DNA from: Bacteroidales bacterium UBA1208
GTDB taxonomy: Bacteria > Bacteroidota > Bacteroidia > Bacteroidales > P3
Direction: 5' to 3'
Length of the DNA stretch: 23,484 nucleotides
Assembly (NCBI GenBank): GCA_002309955.1
Contig: DBXQ01000061.1
Location: 13,877-37,360, forward strand
Shown here: positions 6,988-15,006 of the stretch, piece by piece
Position numbering within the stretch: the stretch's first letter is position 1
Layout of the letters: each line of letters begins with the position of its first letter
Notes under the pieces: generated by a model
The model's input: only the letters and a program-made list of their open reading frames with translations
Databases searched by the model: none
Told to the model about the DNA's origin: nothing
Position numbers and translations under genes: made by a program

Positions 6988-8049
6988 ATGGGAGAATACG
7001 ATATTTTTTTTAGCTATAGGCGCAAAGATAACGACGGGCATTCGAATGTGGATGTCGCTCGTGCTTTCTGTTATGAATTTGAGAGACGAGGGTATAAGGT
7101 TTTCTTTGATTACAACGAATGCACAGACGGCTATTTTTCTGAAAAGATACTGCCTGCAGTCCGTACCTGTGATTTTTTTATTTTGTTATTGACGAAGGAT
7201 ACACTTGAGCGGTGCAAGAATGAGGGAGATTGGGTTAGAAGGGAGATAGAAGAGGCTATCAAGTCCGGGAGGAAGATTGTTCCTGTGACCCCGGATGGAA
7301 TAGTGAAGTATTGGCCAAAAGATTTGCCAGAGACATTGAAACCGCTTTCGGCCAATGATGGTATTCAGATTACGTCGATACACAGAGAGAGTACATTCCG
7401 TTCGGATATAGGTCTGTTGATTGAACAGCGGATGGCACGGAAGAAGCCCCATAAGGTGGTGGAGAAACGTTTTATGTATATCGGCATACTTGTTGTGATT
7501 GCAATTCTGTGCATATTGTTTTTTGTTTTTTGGGGGGGACGTGACGGAGAGGATGTAAGTAGTGTAGTGGATTCAGTTGATGTGGTGAAGGTGGACTCAA
7601 GTATTCAGCAGGAAGAGGTACCGACGATACTGCCAAATGAGTCTCAGAATAGAGTAGAAAAAATTAAGAAGGATACAGAATCCAAGAAGAAAGAAAAAGT
7701 CAAGGAGGAACAAAAACAATTGACGGTTAGTGATAAAAAAAGCAATCAAGAGGAGACTCTGCCATCTAAAACGGAAGAAACTGTAGAAAAGAATGTAGAG
7801 AATGTGGTGAACGAGGTTCCACACCAGGTAGAACCTGAAGTTAAGAAGGTGGAAGATTCTAAAACTGTTAAAGACAATGTAGAAGAGGTTTCGAAAACTA
7901 ATAGGGATTTCGCCAAGGCAAAACGTCTGTATTCTGCACACAGGTATAAAGATGCTTTGGAGATTTTTGAGCGGTTGAAAAGAGAAGGCGCTACGGAGAG
8001 CGGACTTGATATGTATATAGATTTATGCCGTAACAAAATTGGTGGTTGA
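6988..8049 (+). CDS. Membrane-anchored TIR-domain protein
   Basis: A 353-residue protein. Residues 1-148 are a TIR domain, opening MGEYDIFFSYRRKD and with GDWVRREIEEAI; Glu86 aligns with the catalytic Glu of NAD-cleaving TIRs. It is clearly paralogous to the TIR at 392 (shared EYDIFxSYRR, GYKVFFD, EKILPAVR, LERCKxEGDWVR and KIVPVT). A single membrane segment follows (about 162-182, MYIGILVVIAILCILFFVFW), then about 120 residues rich in Lys, Glu and Val, probably extended, and a short TPR-like helical end (DFAKAKRLYSAHRYKDALEIFERL). With the TIR N-terminal and no signal peptide, the TIR should be cytosolic and the tail periplasmic. It sits 40 nt after the exported 617-residue protein, whose periplasmic part could contact this tail. 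Confidence 0.92.
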   Translation: MGEYDIFFSYRRKDNDGHSNVDVARAFCYEFERRGYKVFFDYNECTDGYFSEKILPAVRTCDFFILLLTKDTLERCKNEGDWVRREIEEAIKSGRKIVPVTPDGIVKYWPKDLPETLKPLSANDGIQITSIHRESTFRSDIGLLIEQRMARKKPHKVVEKRFMYIGILVVIAILCILFFVFWGGRDGEDVSSVVDSVDVVKVDSSIQQEEVPTILPNESQNRVEKIKKDTESKKKEKVKEEQKQLTVSDKKSNQEETLPSKTEETVEKNVENVVNEVPHQVEPEVKKVEDSKTVKDNVEEVSKTNRDFAKAKRLYSAHRYKDALEIFERLKREGATESGLDMYIDLCRNKIGG

Positions 8050-8074
8050 GACTGCATCACAATTCTCAACCACC
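8041..8074. terminator. Terminator-like inverted repeat between convergent genes
   Basis: A perfect 11-bp stem (GGTGGTTGAGA 8041-8051 with TCTCAACCACC 8064-8074, 12-nt loop) overlaps the TIR stop codon. On the - strand it is followed by AATTTTGTT, so it best serves prfB; it may also stop + strand transcripts from the TIR operon. Confidence 0.6.
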
Positions 8075-8097
8075 AAATGCCATAATTTGTTTCATGC

Positions 8098-9207
8098 TTA
8101 CTGTGCACCGAATTGCATAAGGTAGGCTTTGATAAAGTTGTCGATTTTGCCGTCCATTACGCCTGTGACATCGGCGGTCTGGTAGTTGGTGCGATGGTCT
8201 TTGACTCGGCGGTCGTCCATGACGTAGCTACGGATCTGTGACCCCCATTCGATTTTCTTTTGGCTGGCCTTGATTTTGGCCTGTTCTTCCATGCGGTGGC
8301 GTAGTTCGCGTTCGTAGAGTTGTGAGCGGAGCAGACGCATGGCATTTTCTTTGTTTTTGGGTTGGTCGCGGGTCTCGGTATTTTCAATGAGGATTTCTTC
8401 TTCCTCGCCGGTGTAGGGGTCTTTGTATTGGTAGCGCAGCCGTACGCCGCTTTCTACTTTGTTGACGTTCTGTCCACCGGCACCGCCGCTGCGGAAGGTG
8501 TCCCAGCTGAGTTTGGACATGTCGACAACTACTTCGATGGTGTCGTCGACCAGAGGGGTGACACTGACCGAAGCAAAAGAGGTCATGCGTTTGCCTTGGG
8601 CGTTGAAGGGGCTGACACGTACCAGACGGTGGACACCGGTCTCGCTTTTAAGATAGCCAAAAGCATATTCTCCTTCGATTTGTAGGGTGGCACTCTTTAT
8701 TCCTGCGCCTTCACCGTCGAGGATGTTGGAGATGGCCACACGGTAGTTATGTGTTTCGGCATAGCGGATGTACATTCGCATGAGCATTTCGGCCCAGTCT
8801 TGGGCTTCTACACCGCCTGCGCCGGCGTTGATGGATAGTACAGCATCAAAGTGGTCGCTTTCTCCTTGGAGCATGTTTTTAAGTTCGAGGGATTCGACCA
8901 GCGGCTGAGTGATGGCTATTTGGTCGAGGACTTCTTGTTCGGTGGCATCGCCGCTCTCAAAGAACTCACCCATAACGGTAAGGTCGCCACAGCTGTTTTC
9001 AACTTCTTTATATGCGGTTACCCAAGCCTTTTTCGACTGGATGGTTTTCATGATACGTTGAGCCTGTTTGGGGTCGTCCCAGAAATCGGGGGCTTCGGTT
9101 TGCTTTTCCTCTTCGGCCACTTGGGCGGTGAGGGAATCTATGTTGAGGAAGCGGCGCAGAGCCTCTGTGCGGGACTGAAGGTCTTTTATGGTTTCGGTGG
9201 TGGTCAT
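8098..9207 (-). CDS. prfB: Peptide chain release factor 2
   Basis: A 369-residue class I release factor that reads UGA and UAA stop codons and triggers peptide release on the ribosome. The stop-codon recognition tripeptide SPF (199-201) marks it as RF2 rather than RF1, and the catalytic loop GGAGGQ (GGQ 244-246) is intact. Length matches the family. Many bacterial prfB genes carry a programmed +1 frameshift at an in-frame UGA near codon 25; here the equivalent stretch (LRRFLNIDSL) is read straight through, so that autoregulation is absent. It starts at ATG 36 nt after the ZIP transporter and is probably co-transcribed with it; the shared stem at 8041-8074 would end the transcript. Confidence 0.97.
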   Translation of the reverse strand: MTTTETIKDLQSRTEALRRFLNIDSLTAQVAEEEKQTEAPDFWDDPKQAQRIMKTIQSKKAWVTAYKEVENSCGDLTVMGEFFESGDATEQEVLDQIAITQPLVESLELKNMLQGESDHFDAVLSINAGAGGVEAQDWAEMLMRMYIRYAETHNYRVAISNILDGEGAGIKSATLQIEGEYAFGYLKSETGVHRLVRVSPFNAQGKRMTSFASVSVTPLVDDTIEVVVDMSKLSWDTFRSGGAGGQNVNKVESGVRLRYQYKDPYTGEEEEILIENTETRDQPKNKENAMRLLRSQLYERELRHRMEEQAKIKASQKKIEWGSQIRSYVMDDRRVKDHRTNYQTADVTGVMDGKIDNFIKAYLMQFGAQ

Positions 9208-9243
9208 GCTGGAAATTGAAAATTGAAAGTTGGAAATTGAATT
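9208..9243 (-). repeat. AATTGAAA-type short repeats between ZIP gene and prfB
   Basis: The gap consists largely of repeated AAATTGA-like words (GGAAATTGAAAATTGAAAG, then GGAAATTGAATTTT). Low-complexity spacers of this kind recur between genes in Bacteroidota. No separate promoter is evident. Confidence 0.5.
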
Positions 9244-10074
9244 TTAGAATAATGGGTAGATTTCGGGACAGCCCGGGGTGAAGTATGCTGCAGCGAAGGC
9301 TAAAAGGATCAGTAAGAGTTTTGTGAGAGTAAAAGTATTGTGGTCGTGGTCGAACAGAATGTTTACAGAGACGTGGAGCAAAATGCCGACAACGACACCC
9401 ATGATAAGGCTTTGGAGCGTTTCGTTTGGGGGTAGGAGGAAGAGATTGCATAAAGAGCCGAGAGGGGTCATGACGGCAAAGAGTGCAAGGAGACAGAAGG
9501 AACGCCAGAAACTGTAACGATTGCTTATGAATAGGCTAACGAGAACAAGGGTAATGGGGATGTTGTGAAGGACAATGCCATAAAGAAGACCTTGGTGTAT
9601 GTCGCCGTCGATGTCTACGAGCGGCATGCCTTCGAGGAAGGCGTGGATGCAAAGTCCGATGATAAGACCTGTGACGGGATGGACAGCACCTGTGTGGCAA
9701 TGTCCGGGGTGGGGATGATGGGCGTGATGATGTTCAGTGGCTTCGCGTTCTTCTTCACAGCAAGGACAATGGTTATGGCCGTGTTCAGCGCCACGTGTGA
9801 GTTGCTCGAGGAGTAGTTGGATTAAGAATCCCACCATGACAGAGGCGGCAATCTTGAAGTGGATTCCAGGGGTGACAAATTGATAAGGGGCTTCGCCGAG
9901 GAATATGTGGGGTACAAGGTTGATGAAGCAGGATGCAAACAGAAACGCTCCTCCGAAAATAGTGATATAAGAGGTGAATTTTGATCCGACACGTTTTCCG
10001 CCCGGGACAAGGACTACCCAACCGATGATGCCGGCAATGATGAGTATGTAGGCTAATATTATTGTTGTTGACAT
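9244..10074 (-). CDS. ZIP-family divalent metal transporter
   Basis: A 276-residue inner-membrane protein starting at the ATG at 10074 (a GTG six bases upstream is in frame). It has about eight hydrophobic segments, a cytosolic His-rich loop at residues 98-132 (HGHNHCPCC, HHHAHHPHPGHCH) and the paired ZIP metal-site motifs HAFLEGMP (144-151) and LHNIPITL (169-176). These are the zinc/iron permease (ZIP) hallmarks, so import of Zn2+ or a related divalent metal into the cytosol is the likely job; the exact metal cannot be read from the sequence. It begins 10 nt after the SRP RNA terminator and may be expressed by read-through or from a promoter I could not identify. prfB follows closely. Confidence 0.9.
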   Translation of the reverse strand: MSTTIILAYILIIAGIIGWVVLVPGGKRVGSKFTSYITIFGGAFLFASCFINLVPHIFLGEAPYQFVTPGIHFKIAASVMVGFLIQLLLEQLTRGAEHGHNHCPCCEEEREATEHHHAHHPHPGHCHTGAVHPVTGLIIGLCIHAFLEGMPLVDIDGDIHQGLLYGIVLHNIPITLVLVSLFISNRYSFWRSFCLLALFAVMTPLGSLCNLFLLPPNETLQSLIMGVVVGILLHVSVNILFDHDHNTFTLTKLLLILLAFAAAYFTPGCPEIYPLF

Positions 10075-10083
10075 AGGCACATG

Positions 10084-10185
10084 AAAAAAGGGTAAGCTGT
10101 TTATATCGCACCGCTACAACCAAACACCCTTGCTGTATTCCTACCCTGGGGGATTCAATGGGAGCTGGTCGTATAAGACTTACCC
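10084..10185 (-). ncRNA. ffs: Small bacterial SRP RNA (4.5S type)
   Basis: About 96 nt plus a U-run. The apical part reads CCCCCAGGGTAGGAATACAG then CAAGGG: a GGAA tetraloop closed by GTA/TAC, with the conserved CAGG/AGCA symmetric loop that binds Ffh. The ends GGGTAAG and CTTACCC pair (10179-10185 with 10090-10096), and six U follow (10084-10089), so the closing helix can double as terminator. With Ffh this RNA forms the signal recognition particle that targets nascent membrane proteins. It has its own consensus promoter and lies between mltG and the ZIP gene. Confidence 0.88.
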
Positions 10186-10190
10186 ATTTG

Positions 10191-10220
10191 CAAAAGTACT
10201 ACTTTTTTTGAGATTAGCAA
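10191..10220 (-). promoter_or_regulatory. ffs: Promoter of the SRP RNA
   Basis: On the - strand, TTG (10220-10218), a 19-nt spacer, then TACTTTTG (10198-10191), matching TAnnTTTG. The predicted start, 5-7 nt downstream, coincides with the first G of the SRP RNA (10185), which supports both calls. Confidence 0.75.
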
Positions 10221-10270
10221 GAAAACATTTGCATTTTTGTCAATATTTTTTTTGAACGGCAAAATGTGAT

Positions 10271-11287
10271 TTAGTGGATATTTCTGTTGTTTAGGGCTTT
10301 GTGGAACTTTTGAGCGTTGGATGAATGTTCGGCTGATGTGGCTGCAAAATTGTGTCTACCGCTGAAATCTTCCTTTGCACAGAAGAAAAGATAGTCGGTT
10401 TTTTTATTTTTGAGCACAGCATCAATAGAGGAAACAGAAGGTATACAAATGGGGCCAGGGGGTAATCCGGGGTATAGATAAGTGTTGTATGGACTGTCGT
10501 ATTGGAGCATGTTGGCACGGATGCGTCGTATGGAGAAATCTCCAATAGCATATTTCACAGTGGGGTCGGCTTGGAGTGGCATACCTATGCGGAGACGATT
10601 GAGGTAGACGGATGCAATATCGGCTTTTTCCTCATTTGCATTGGTTTCTTCTTCGACGATAGAGGCAATCGTAAGGGCTTGTTGACGAGTGAGTCCGAGG
10701 CCTTCAAGTTGTAGTTGACGTTTTTCCCAGAAATAGTCAGATTCGCGTTTCATGCGTTCAAGTAGGGCGGTTGGGGTGATAGTCCAATATATTTCATAGG
10801 TGTTCTGCAAGAAGAGTCCAATGATGGTTTGTGGGGTCTCTCCATATTGTTTGCAAGTCTGTTCAGACTGAAGAAGTGAAAGCATGTCGTCTGGGCTGAA
10901 GGTGAGACGGGAACCAAGATATTGGCAGAGTTGTTGTGGTGTACGGTGTTTGTTGATAGTGAGGCGTATGGGATCTTGATTGCCTGAGTATAATTTCTGG
11001 ATTATGGTGATGATATGGGTGTGTGGCTGGAGCAAATAGCTTCCCGGTTTTACGTGTTTTTGTAGGCCTCTTACACGTGCTATGGCATGGAATGTAGGAT
11101 GGTTGGGTATACAGTTATGGCAGTCTAATGAGTCAACAAGAGCATTGTAGTCCGTACCTACCGGGATGTTGATTCGGACAGGCTCGGGGATATTAAGGGT
11201 TTGCTCTCGGACGAGGATGAAGCCGCCCACAATGAGCAACAATAGCGTAACGGCTATGATAATAGGTAAAAAGTGCTTTTTTTTCAT
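10271..11287 (-). CDS. mltG: Endolytic peptidoglycan transglycosylase MltG
   Basis: A 338-residue YceG/MltG-family lytic transglycosylase that cuts nascent glycan strands and helps set their length. There is an N-terminal membrane anchor (about residues 6-26), a LysM-like middle region, and the catalytic domain with ASIVEEETN (catalytic Glu212, aligned with the E. coli catalytic Glu), LQADPTVKYA, and YNTYLYPGLPPGPI. The ending YLFFCAKEDFSGRHNFAATSAEH is also typical. Length is normal. The start ATG overlaps the GNAT stop codon (ATGA), indicating translational coupling to the acetyltransferase. It would act on the periplasmic side of the inner membrane. Confidence 0.95.
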   Translation of the reverse strand: MKKKHFLPIIIAVTLLLLIVGGFILVREQTLNIPEPVRINIPVGTDYNALVDSLDCHNCIPNHPTFHAIARVRGLQKHVKPGSYLLQPHTHIITIIQKLYSGNQDPIRLTINKHRTPQQLCQYLGSRLTFSPDDMLSLLQSEQTCKQYGETPQTIIGLFLQNTYEIYWTITPTALLERMKRESDYFWEKRQLQLEGLGLTRQQALTIASIVEEETNANEEKADIASVYLNRLRIGMPLQADPTVKYAIGDFSIRRIRANMLQYDSPYNTYLYPGLPPGPICIPSVSSIDAVLKNKKTDYLFFCAKEDFSGRHNFAATSAEHSSNAQKFHKALNNRNIH

Positions 11288-11676
11288 GATGTTGAATTTT
11301 CGAGGATGAGTTGGTATCGGTGGGTATCAATAAAACGGTTGGATCGGATTACCCAGTCGCGCATGGTGGCACAATGTATATAGCCTGCGTGTTGGAAGAT
11401 GTGTAGACTGGGAGTATTGGTTGCAGCGATATCGGCGTAGATTTGATGGAGCGATGTGTTTTCGTGGCAGAATTGTGTGAGTGTCTGAATCATTTCAGTC
11501 CCGTAGCCTTGATGTCGATATTCGTTAGAGACGACAATGCCTACTGCTGCGCGGCGGTTGACGGGGTCGTAGTTATATAGTTCCACGCAGCCCACAGGGT
11601 TGTCGTTCGAGTCAAAGGCGTAGAGTGTTAGTTTGCCTGATGAGAGAGAATCTCCTTGTTGTGCTTTGAGAATCAT
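11284..11676 (-). CDS. GNAT acetyltransferase, short N-terminus
   Basis: A 130-residue GNAT-fold protein of the RimJ/RimL-like type. The conserved core is present: VGCVELYNYDPVNRRAAVGIVV, the acetyl-CoA loop EYRHQGYGTEM (R/Q-x-x-G-x-G/A form), and NTPSLHIFQHAGY near the end. Relatives usually have about 50-60 more N-terminal residues. An in-frame TAA 24 nt upstream of the ATG (and recG only 49 nt away) blocks an extension here, so the first strand-helix unit is missing. The substrate is unknown. It may be functional in short form or degraded. It is coupled to mltG by a 4-nt overlap. Confidence 0.8.
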   Translation of the reverse strand: MILKAQQGDSLSSGKLTLYAFDSNDNPVGCVELYNYDPVNRRAAVGIVVSNEYRHQGYGTEMIQTLTQFCHENTSLHQIYADIAATNTPSLHIFQHAGYIHCATMRDWVIRSNRFIDTHRYQLILENSTS

Positions 11677-11725
11677 ATTGTGTATCTCGGATTTTCTTTA
11701 TTTAGTTCTATGTTGAAAAGCCTTT

Positions 11726-13792
11726 TCAGCTTATTTTCCCCCATTGCTCTGCTAATGGGCTGAGGGAGAGGTGCCGCTTAAGCGTTAGGTTTTGGGGTTG
11801 AAGCAGATCGGGGTCGGACAGTAGTATGTCGCGGATTTCATCCCGGGTGGCACGAACAAGGGGTTCGTCATTTGCGATGTCGGCCACTTTGAGGTTGAGC
11901 ATACCGCTTTGTTGCAGCCCTTGGAGGTCTCCCGGTCCACGAAGCCGAAGGTCTGCTTCTGCTATGGCAAAACCGTCGGTGGTGCTACACATTGTTTGAA
12001 TGCGTTGTTGGCTGTTGCGGCTTAGGTCGTCTTTAGTCATAAGGATACAATAGGACTGGCTGGCTCCGCGACCCACACGTCCGCGTAATTGATGGAGTTG
12101 ACTGAGTCCGAACCGTTCAGCATTCTCAATCACCATTACAGTGGCGTTAGGTACATCTACTCCCACCTCAATGACTGTGGTAGATACCATAATGTTGGTC
12201 TCGCCACGTTTGAATCGGTCCATCTCATAGGCTTTGGCATCTGCAGGCATCTGTCCATGCACAATGCTTAGTTGGTACTGTGGTTGGGGGAAACTGCGCG
12301 ACAGGCTCTCATAACCGTCCATAATGTCCTTCAAATCCAGATTCTCACTTTCATTGATAAGGGGATATACCACATACACCTGACGTCCCAATGCAATCTG
12401 TTGCCGCATGAAATTGAATAATAGGGCTCGTTTGGCATCGGTGCCATGTGTGGTTATGACAGTATGGCGTCCTGGAGGCAGTTCGTCTATAACGGAGCAA
12501 TCTAAATCGGCATACAGGGTCATGGCAAGTGTGCGCGGAATAGGGGTTGCTGTCATTACCAAGACATGGGGTGCAATGTTGCTTTTGCGCCACAATTTTG
12601 CACGTTGTTCAACCCCGAACCTGTGCTGTTCATCAATTACGACATAGCCCAGTTGTGCAAAAATAACATCATCCTCGATAAGGGCATGGGTGCCGATTAG
12701 TATATCGATGTCTCCGTTTGCGAGACGTCTTTTTATGTCTTTCTTCTGGCTGGATTTGAGTGACCCGATAAGTAGCTCGACATGGATGTTTAGCCCATTA
12801 AGCATTTTCAGAAAACTGGCGTGATGTTGTGTCGCCAGTATCTCGGTTGGAGCCATGAGGCATGCTTGGCATCCGTTGTCAAGGGCTATGAGTATGGTTA
12901 AAAGTGCCACCAACGTCTTTCCGCTGCCCACATCACCTTGCAGGAGACGGTTCATCTGCCTCCCACTGCGCATGTCAGCCCGGATTTCCTTTATGACACG
13001 TTTCTGAGCCCCCGTTAAGGAGAATGGCAGGTTGTTGTTATAAAAGTCGTTGAAATGGTCTCCAACAACCGTAAACACCCGTCCTACGGAGTGGTTTCGG
13101 CGGCTTGTGCGTGTATATTGGTAGTCGAGCTGGTGAAAGAACAACTCTTCAAATTTCTCACGGAAGAGGGCTTGTTGCCATTCTTGGATAGTGGATGGAT
13201 AGTGCATGTTGCGCAAGGCAGTAGTACGGTCCATGAGGTGATATTTGGCAATGATATGCGGAGGGAGTGTTTCGGGCAGAGAAGGGGGCATTTGATTGAT
13301 GAGGGTTTCTGTGAACCGTGCAATAACTCGAGAGTTGATTCCTTTGGCTTTGGCTTTTTCGGTGGTACGATAGACAGGTAAAAGAGTGTGAACGGGGTGG
13401 TTGTCGCCCGGGATTGCCGGTTCAATATCGGGGTGGGCTATCTGCCAATTGCCGCCATATTGGGAGGGCTTTCCCATTACAATATAAGGAGTATTGCTCC
13501 GCAGGCTCTCGCGAATCCATTTTAGCCCTTGGAACCATACCAAGGTGATGTTGCCTGTGCCATCGGAGAAAGTGGCTTGAAGCCGATTCGAACGGCCAGA
13601 GGTAACGGTATGCAAATCGCTGATTTGTCCACGAAATACAGGATAGGGCTCCTCTGGATTGAAGTTGGCAATGGTAGTGCTATGCGTGCGGTCTATCATG
13701 CGGAAAGGAAAATATACCAAAAGGTCGCCAAAGGTATGGATGTCCAGCTCTTTGGCGAGGATGTCGGCACGTTGGGGGCCAACGCCTTTCAA
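11726..13792 (-). CDS. recG: ATP-dependent DNA helicase RecG
   Basis: A 688-residue RecG: branched-DNA helicase that regresses stalled forks and processes recombination intermediates. It has an N-terminal wedge/OB region (KGVGPQRA at residues 2-9, then the OB fold near 50-125), Walker A GDVGSGKT (286-293), DEQH box (387-390), TATPIPRT, and the RecG signature near QLRGRVGRG. The reading frame starts at a TTG at 13792. Homologous N-terminal sequence (...EKEIIYLKGVGP) continues upstream to a stop codon at 13826-13828 without any ATG, GTG or TTG, so the true start may be a rare codon such as ATA near 13822. It lies 83 nt after coaD. Confidence 0.96.
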   Translation of the reverse strand: MKGVGPQRADILAKELDIHTFGDLLVYFPFRMIDRTHSTTIANFNPEEPYPVFRGQISDLHTVTSGRSNRLQATFSDGTGNITLVWFQGLKWIRESLRSNTPYIVMGKPSQYGGNWQIAHPDIEPAIPGDNHPVHTLLPVYRTTEKAKAKGINSRVIARFTETLINQMPPSLPETLPPHIIAKYHLMDRTTALRNMHYPSTIQEWQQALFREKFEELFFHQLDYQYTRTSRRNHSVGRVFTVVGDHFNDFYNNNLPFSLTGAQKRVIKEIRADMRSGRQMNRLLQGDVGSGKTLVALLTILIALDNGCQACLMAPTEILATQHHASFLKMLNGLNIHVELLIGSLKSSQKKDIKRRLANGDIDILIGTHALIEDDVIFAQLGYVVIDEQHRFGVEQRAKLWRKSNIAPHVLVMTATPIPRTLAMTLYADLDCSVIDELPPGRHTVITTHGTDAKRALLFNFMRQQIALGRQVYVVYPLINESENLDLKDIMDGYESLSRSFPQPQYQLSIVHGQMPADAKAYEMDRFKRGETNIMVSTTVIEVGVDVPNATVMVIENAERFGLSQLHQLRGRVGRGASQSYCILMTKDDLSRNSQQRIQTMCSTTDGFAIAEADLRLRGPGDLQGLQQSGMLNLKVADIANDEPLVRATRDEIRDILLSDPDLLQPQNLTLKRHLSLSPLAEQWGKIS

Positions 13793-13875
13793 GTATATGA
13801 TTTCTTTTTCGATGATGAATATATTTTATAATTTATTGTCGGATAAAAAATAGAGCGTATCGGGTTCCATGCGTC

Positions 13876-14310
13876 TTATTGGCTTTTTTGTTGGTGTGCC
13901 AATTGTTCTCTGACAAGAGTGCTGCTGATGTCGCGATGTTGATCGTCAGCCAGCAGCAGTACAGTCTCTATGTCGGGGGAAAGCGTTTTATTCACGGCAG
14001 CAATCGTTTGCTCATATTCAAGGTCTTTTGCATCCCGGATGCCCCTTAGGATGAATTGCGCACCAACCCTTTTGCACAAATCCACTGTCATGTCGCTGTA
14101 TCCCATTGTCTCAATGCGGTTGTCGTTTGGAAAATGCCTTTTGATAATATCCATTCTCTCCTGCATGGAGAACATGTATTGCTTGTCCGTATTCATTCCC
14201 ACGGCAATGATGATTCTGTCAAAAAGAGCCATTGCTCTCCGCACTATGGCTTCGTGGCCAGCGGTAAAAGGGTCAAATGAACCCGGGAATAAGGCGATTT
14301 TCTGTGTCAT
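13876..14310 (-). CDS. coaD: Phosphopantetheine adenylyltransferase
   Basis: A 144-residue enzyme from the ATG at 14310; an open frame extends 22 codons upstream, but those residues overlap the previous gene and do not belong to the family. It joins ATP and 4'-phosphopantetheine to give dephospho-CoA, the penultimate step of coenzyme A synthesis. The nucleotidyltransferase motifs are clear: ALFPGSFDPFTAGH (6-19), FILRGIRDAKDLEYE, and ISSTLVRE near the C-terminus. It starts 10 nt after the beta-barrel gene stop and probably shares its transcript. Confidence 0.95.
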   Translation of the reverse strand: MTQKIALFPGSFDPFTAGHEAIVRRAMALFDRIIIAVGMNTDKQYMFSMQERMDIIKRHFPNDNRIETMGYSDMTVDLCKRVGAQFILRGIRDAKDLEYEQTIAAVNKTLSPDIETVLLLADDQHRDISSTLVREQLAHQQKSQ

Positions 14311-14320
14311 GGTGTTGTGT

Positions 14321-15001
14321 CTATCGTCTGTGTGAGTGGGATGTTCTTTTGTGCAAAGGCCTGTCGTCGTAACCAAACTGCCATAGCAGACGTAACGTAA
14401 TTGATGAGTTATAGCAATTGTTCTTCCAAATGCTCTCGTTCATCAAGAAGTGCCAGTCTTTTTTTATGGGAATGATTGAATACTGATACCGTGCACTGAA
14501 TTGTAGACCTTTCCATATATTGAAACGTGCCTCAACAGCAGCTGCAAAATCATTTTTTAGGAACAACATGTCGCTGGTGTCGGGAATGAAATAGGTAGGG
14601 GTATATCTGATGTATCCGTGAGGCTGTTTCACCAGTCGGCTATATACCAATCCTGCTCCCAATCGGAGTCCGCCATAAGGGTCTCTGAAGAAGACTGTAA
14701 GGGGAATATCAATGTAATGGAGATCCAGACTTATGTTGTAGTAGTTCTCTGCGCTGGCACTGTTGTTAAAAATCCCTCGGCACGAATAGTCTGTTTCAAG
14801 GCTCACAGCCCATGAGTCGTTATCGTCCAGTTTCACCCATGCACCTACTCCGCCGTGCAGTCCCCAATGGCTAAAGCCTTTCAACTCGTCACCCTCCACC
14901 TGAGAAGTGACAGTACCTGCCGTGAAGTATGCATTGATACGTTGGGCTTGGATAGGCACGACGAGAAACAGGAATGCAGTTATCAACACCAATTTTTTCA
15001 T
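14321..15001 (-). CDS. Outer-membrane beta-barrel protein
   Basis: A 226-residue protein from the ATG at 15001 (an in-frame TTG at 15010 overlaps the GT2 stop). A signal peptide MKKLVLITAFLFLVVPIQA precedes Q. The mature part shows alternating hydrophobic/polar strands with many aromatic and Gly residues (WGLHGGVGAWVKL, GGLRLGAGLVYSR, LQFSARYQYSI, ITLRLLWQFGY), the pattern of the small 'porin family / OMP_b-brl' barrels common in Bacteroidota. Function and substrate are unknown. It lies between the glycosyltransferase and coaD in the same presumed operon. Confidence 0.8.
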   Translation of the reverse strand: MKKLVLITAFLFLVVPIQAQRINAYFTAGTVTSQVEGDELKGFSHWGLHGGVGAWVKLDDNDSWAVSLETDYSCRGIFNNSASAENYYNISLDLHYIDIPLTVFFRDPYGGLRLGAGLVYSRLVKQPHGYIRYTPTYFIPDTSDMLFLKNDFAAAVEARFNIWKGLQFSARYQYSIIPIKKDWHFLMNESIWKNNCYNSSITLRLLWQFGYDDRPLHKRTSHSHRR

Positions 15002-15006
15002 CTCTT

